Below, in pieces: positions 63,662 through 64,000 of a stretch of 64,000 bases of DNA. The translations under genes and the position numbers were made by a program. The DNA comes from Pseudorasbora parva. Its lineage: Eukaryota; Chordata; Actinopteri; Cypriniformes; Gobionidae. The notes beneath the pieces were generated by a model, which saw only the letters and a program-made list of their open reading frames with translations, had not been told where the DNA came from and ran no database searches. The DNA is taken from positions 37,470,889-37,534,888 of the forward strand of contig NC_090189.1 of assembly GCF_024679245.1 (NCBI RefSeq), given 5' to 3'. Positions within the stretch are counted from its first letter, which is position 1; every line of letters begins with the position of its first letter.

Positions 63662-64000
63662 TGTCACATGCCTGTCCTGTCTTGTGTGCACATGTGGGTT
63701 TTGTCATGTCTAGCATGTGCTCCTGTCATTGTCTGATCCCTCCCCCTTGTTATCTGATTAGTGTTAATTTCTCCCACCTGTTCCATATTGATTTCTTCCC
63801 CTTATAAGCTCCTTGTGTTTGTCAGTCTGTGTTGGATCCTTGTATATGTCTCGTCATCGTCTCCCGGTTCCCTGTGTGGTATGTCTTCAGTTCATGGTTT
63901 TTGATTATGTATTTTGCTCCCTCATGGATTTTGTTTTCTGTTTATGTTTATTTTTGTAAATAAATTATCATTCTCCTGCACATGAGTCCTTGCACCATTT
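63662..64000 (+). repeat. Right LTR, cut by the window edge
   Basis: It aligns with 59593-59931, with a 7-bp insertion and a few substitutions (for example TTCCATATTG against TTCCCTATTG). About 20 bases are beyond the edge. Confidence 0.9.

Larger units (their letters stand above)
59593..64000 (+). mobile_element. Non-autonomous LTR retrotransposon (runs off right edge)
   Basis: Left LTR 59593-59945 and right LTR from 63662 begin with the same TGTCACATGCCTGTCC. Internal sequence starts GAAGGATCCAACC and ends with a polypurine tract (AAGGAGGGGGTAA). It encodes only a short gag-like frame and a proline-rich repeat region. No protease, RT or integrase is present, so it must depend on a partner. 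An L2 LINE is inserted at about 60334-62145. Confidence 0.85.

Overview
The window looks like nuclear DNA from a cyprinid-type teleost fish. It is A+T rich, and it carries transposons typical of carp/zebrafish-like genomes: Tc1/mariner, hAT, TTAA-flanked palindromic elements, L2-type LINEs and Gypsy-like LTR elements, many nested in one another. The only host gene I can support is the 5' part of yipf5 on the minus strand: a promoter/noncoding exon near 9.3 kb, a start exon at 7696-7815 and a third exon at 3802-3977. The gene continues off the left edge. No host coding exon was recognised right of 9.5 kb.

Layout: 0-9.4 kb is yipf5 with repeat-filled introns. 9.4-9.6 kb is a (CA)n array. 9.85-12.8 kb is a dead Tc1 element split by an L2 LINE. 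15.4-16.1 kb is another Tc1 relic and 17.1-18.1 kb an hAT element. 18.8-34.5 kb is a complete endogenous retrovirus on the minus strand. 34.9-41.4 kb holds three insertions with 9-bp target duplications, an hAT element with a BED-finger relic, an L2 fragment and a solo LTR. 43.9-45.9 kb is a palindromic TTAA element with a second TTAA element inside it. 46.2-47.2 kb is a Tc1 relic. 53.4-54.9 kb is an almost intact Tc1 transposon. 55-59.6 kb is mixed LTR/hAT fragments. 59.6 kb to the right edge is a non-autonomous LTR element with a proline-rich reading frame, split by an L2 LINE.

The provirus is the notable system. Two 1781-bp LTRs differ at only three positions that I could find and are bounded by a 4-bp duplication (GTGC). 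Gag, Pol and Env are all open. Gag and Pol lie in one frame separated by a single UGA followed by CUAG, a known readthrough context. Pol has an active-looking retropepsin, a second retropepsin-like domain without the DTG triad, an RT with YVDD, a degenerate Ty3-type RNase H, a second complete RNase H, and a DDE integrase. Env has a furin-type site followed directly by a glycine/alanine-rich hydrophobic fusion peptide, as in paramyxovirus-like class I fusion proteins, and it lacks the CX6CC motif of gamma-type Env. Gag has a long coiled coil and an Arg/Gly-rich tail without CCHC knuckles. This best fits the lineage described as lokiretroviruses, sister to Retroviridae; that placement is my inference and needs a phylogeny. 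All coordinates were read by eye from the sequence.
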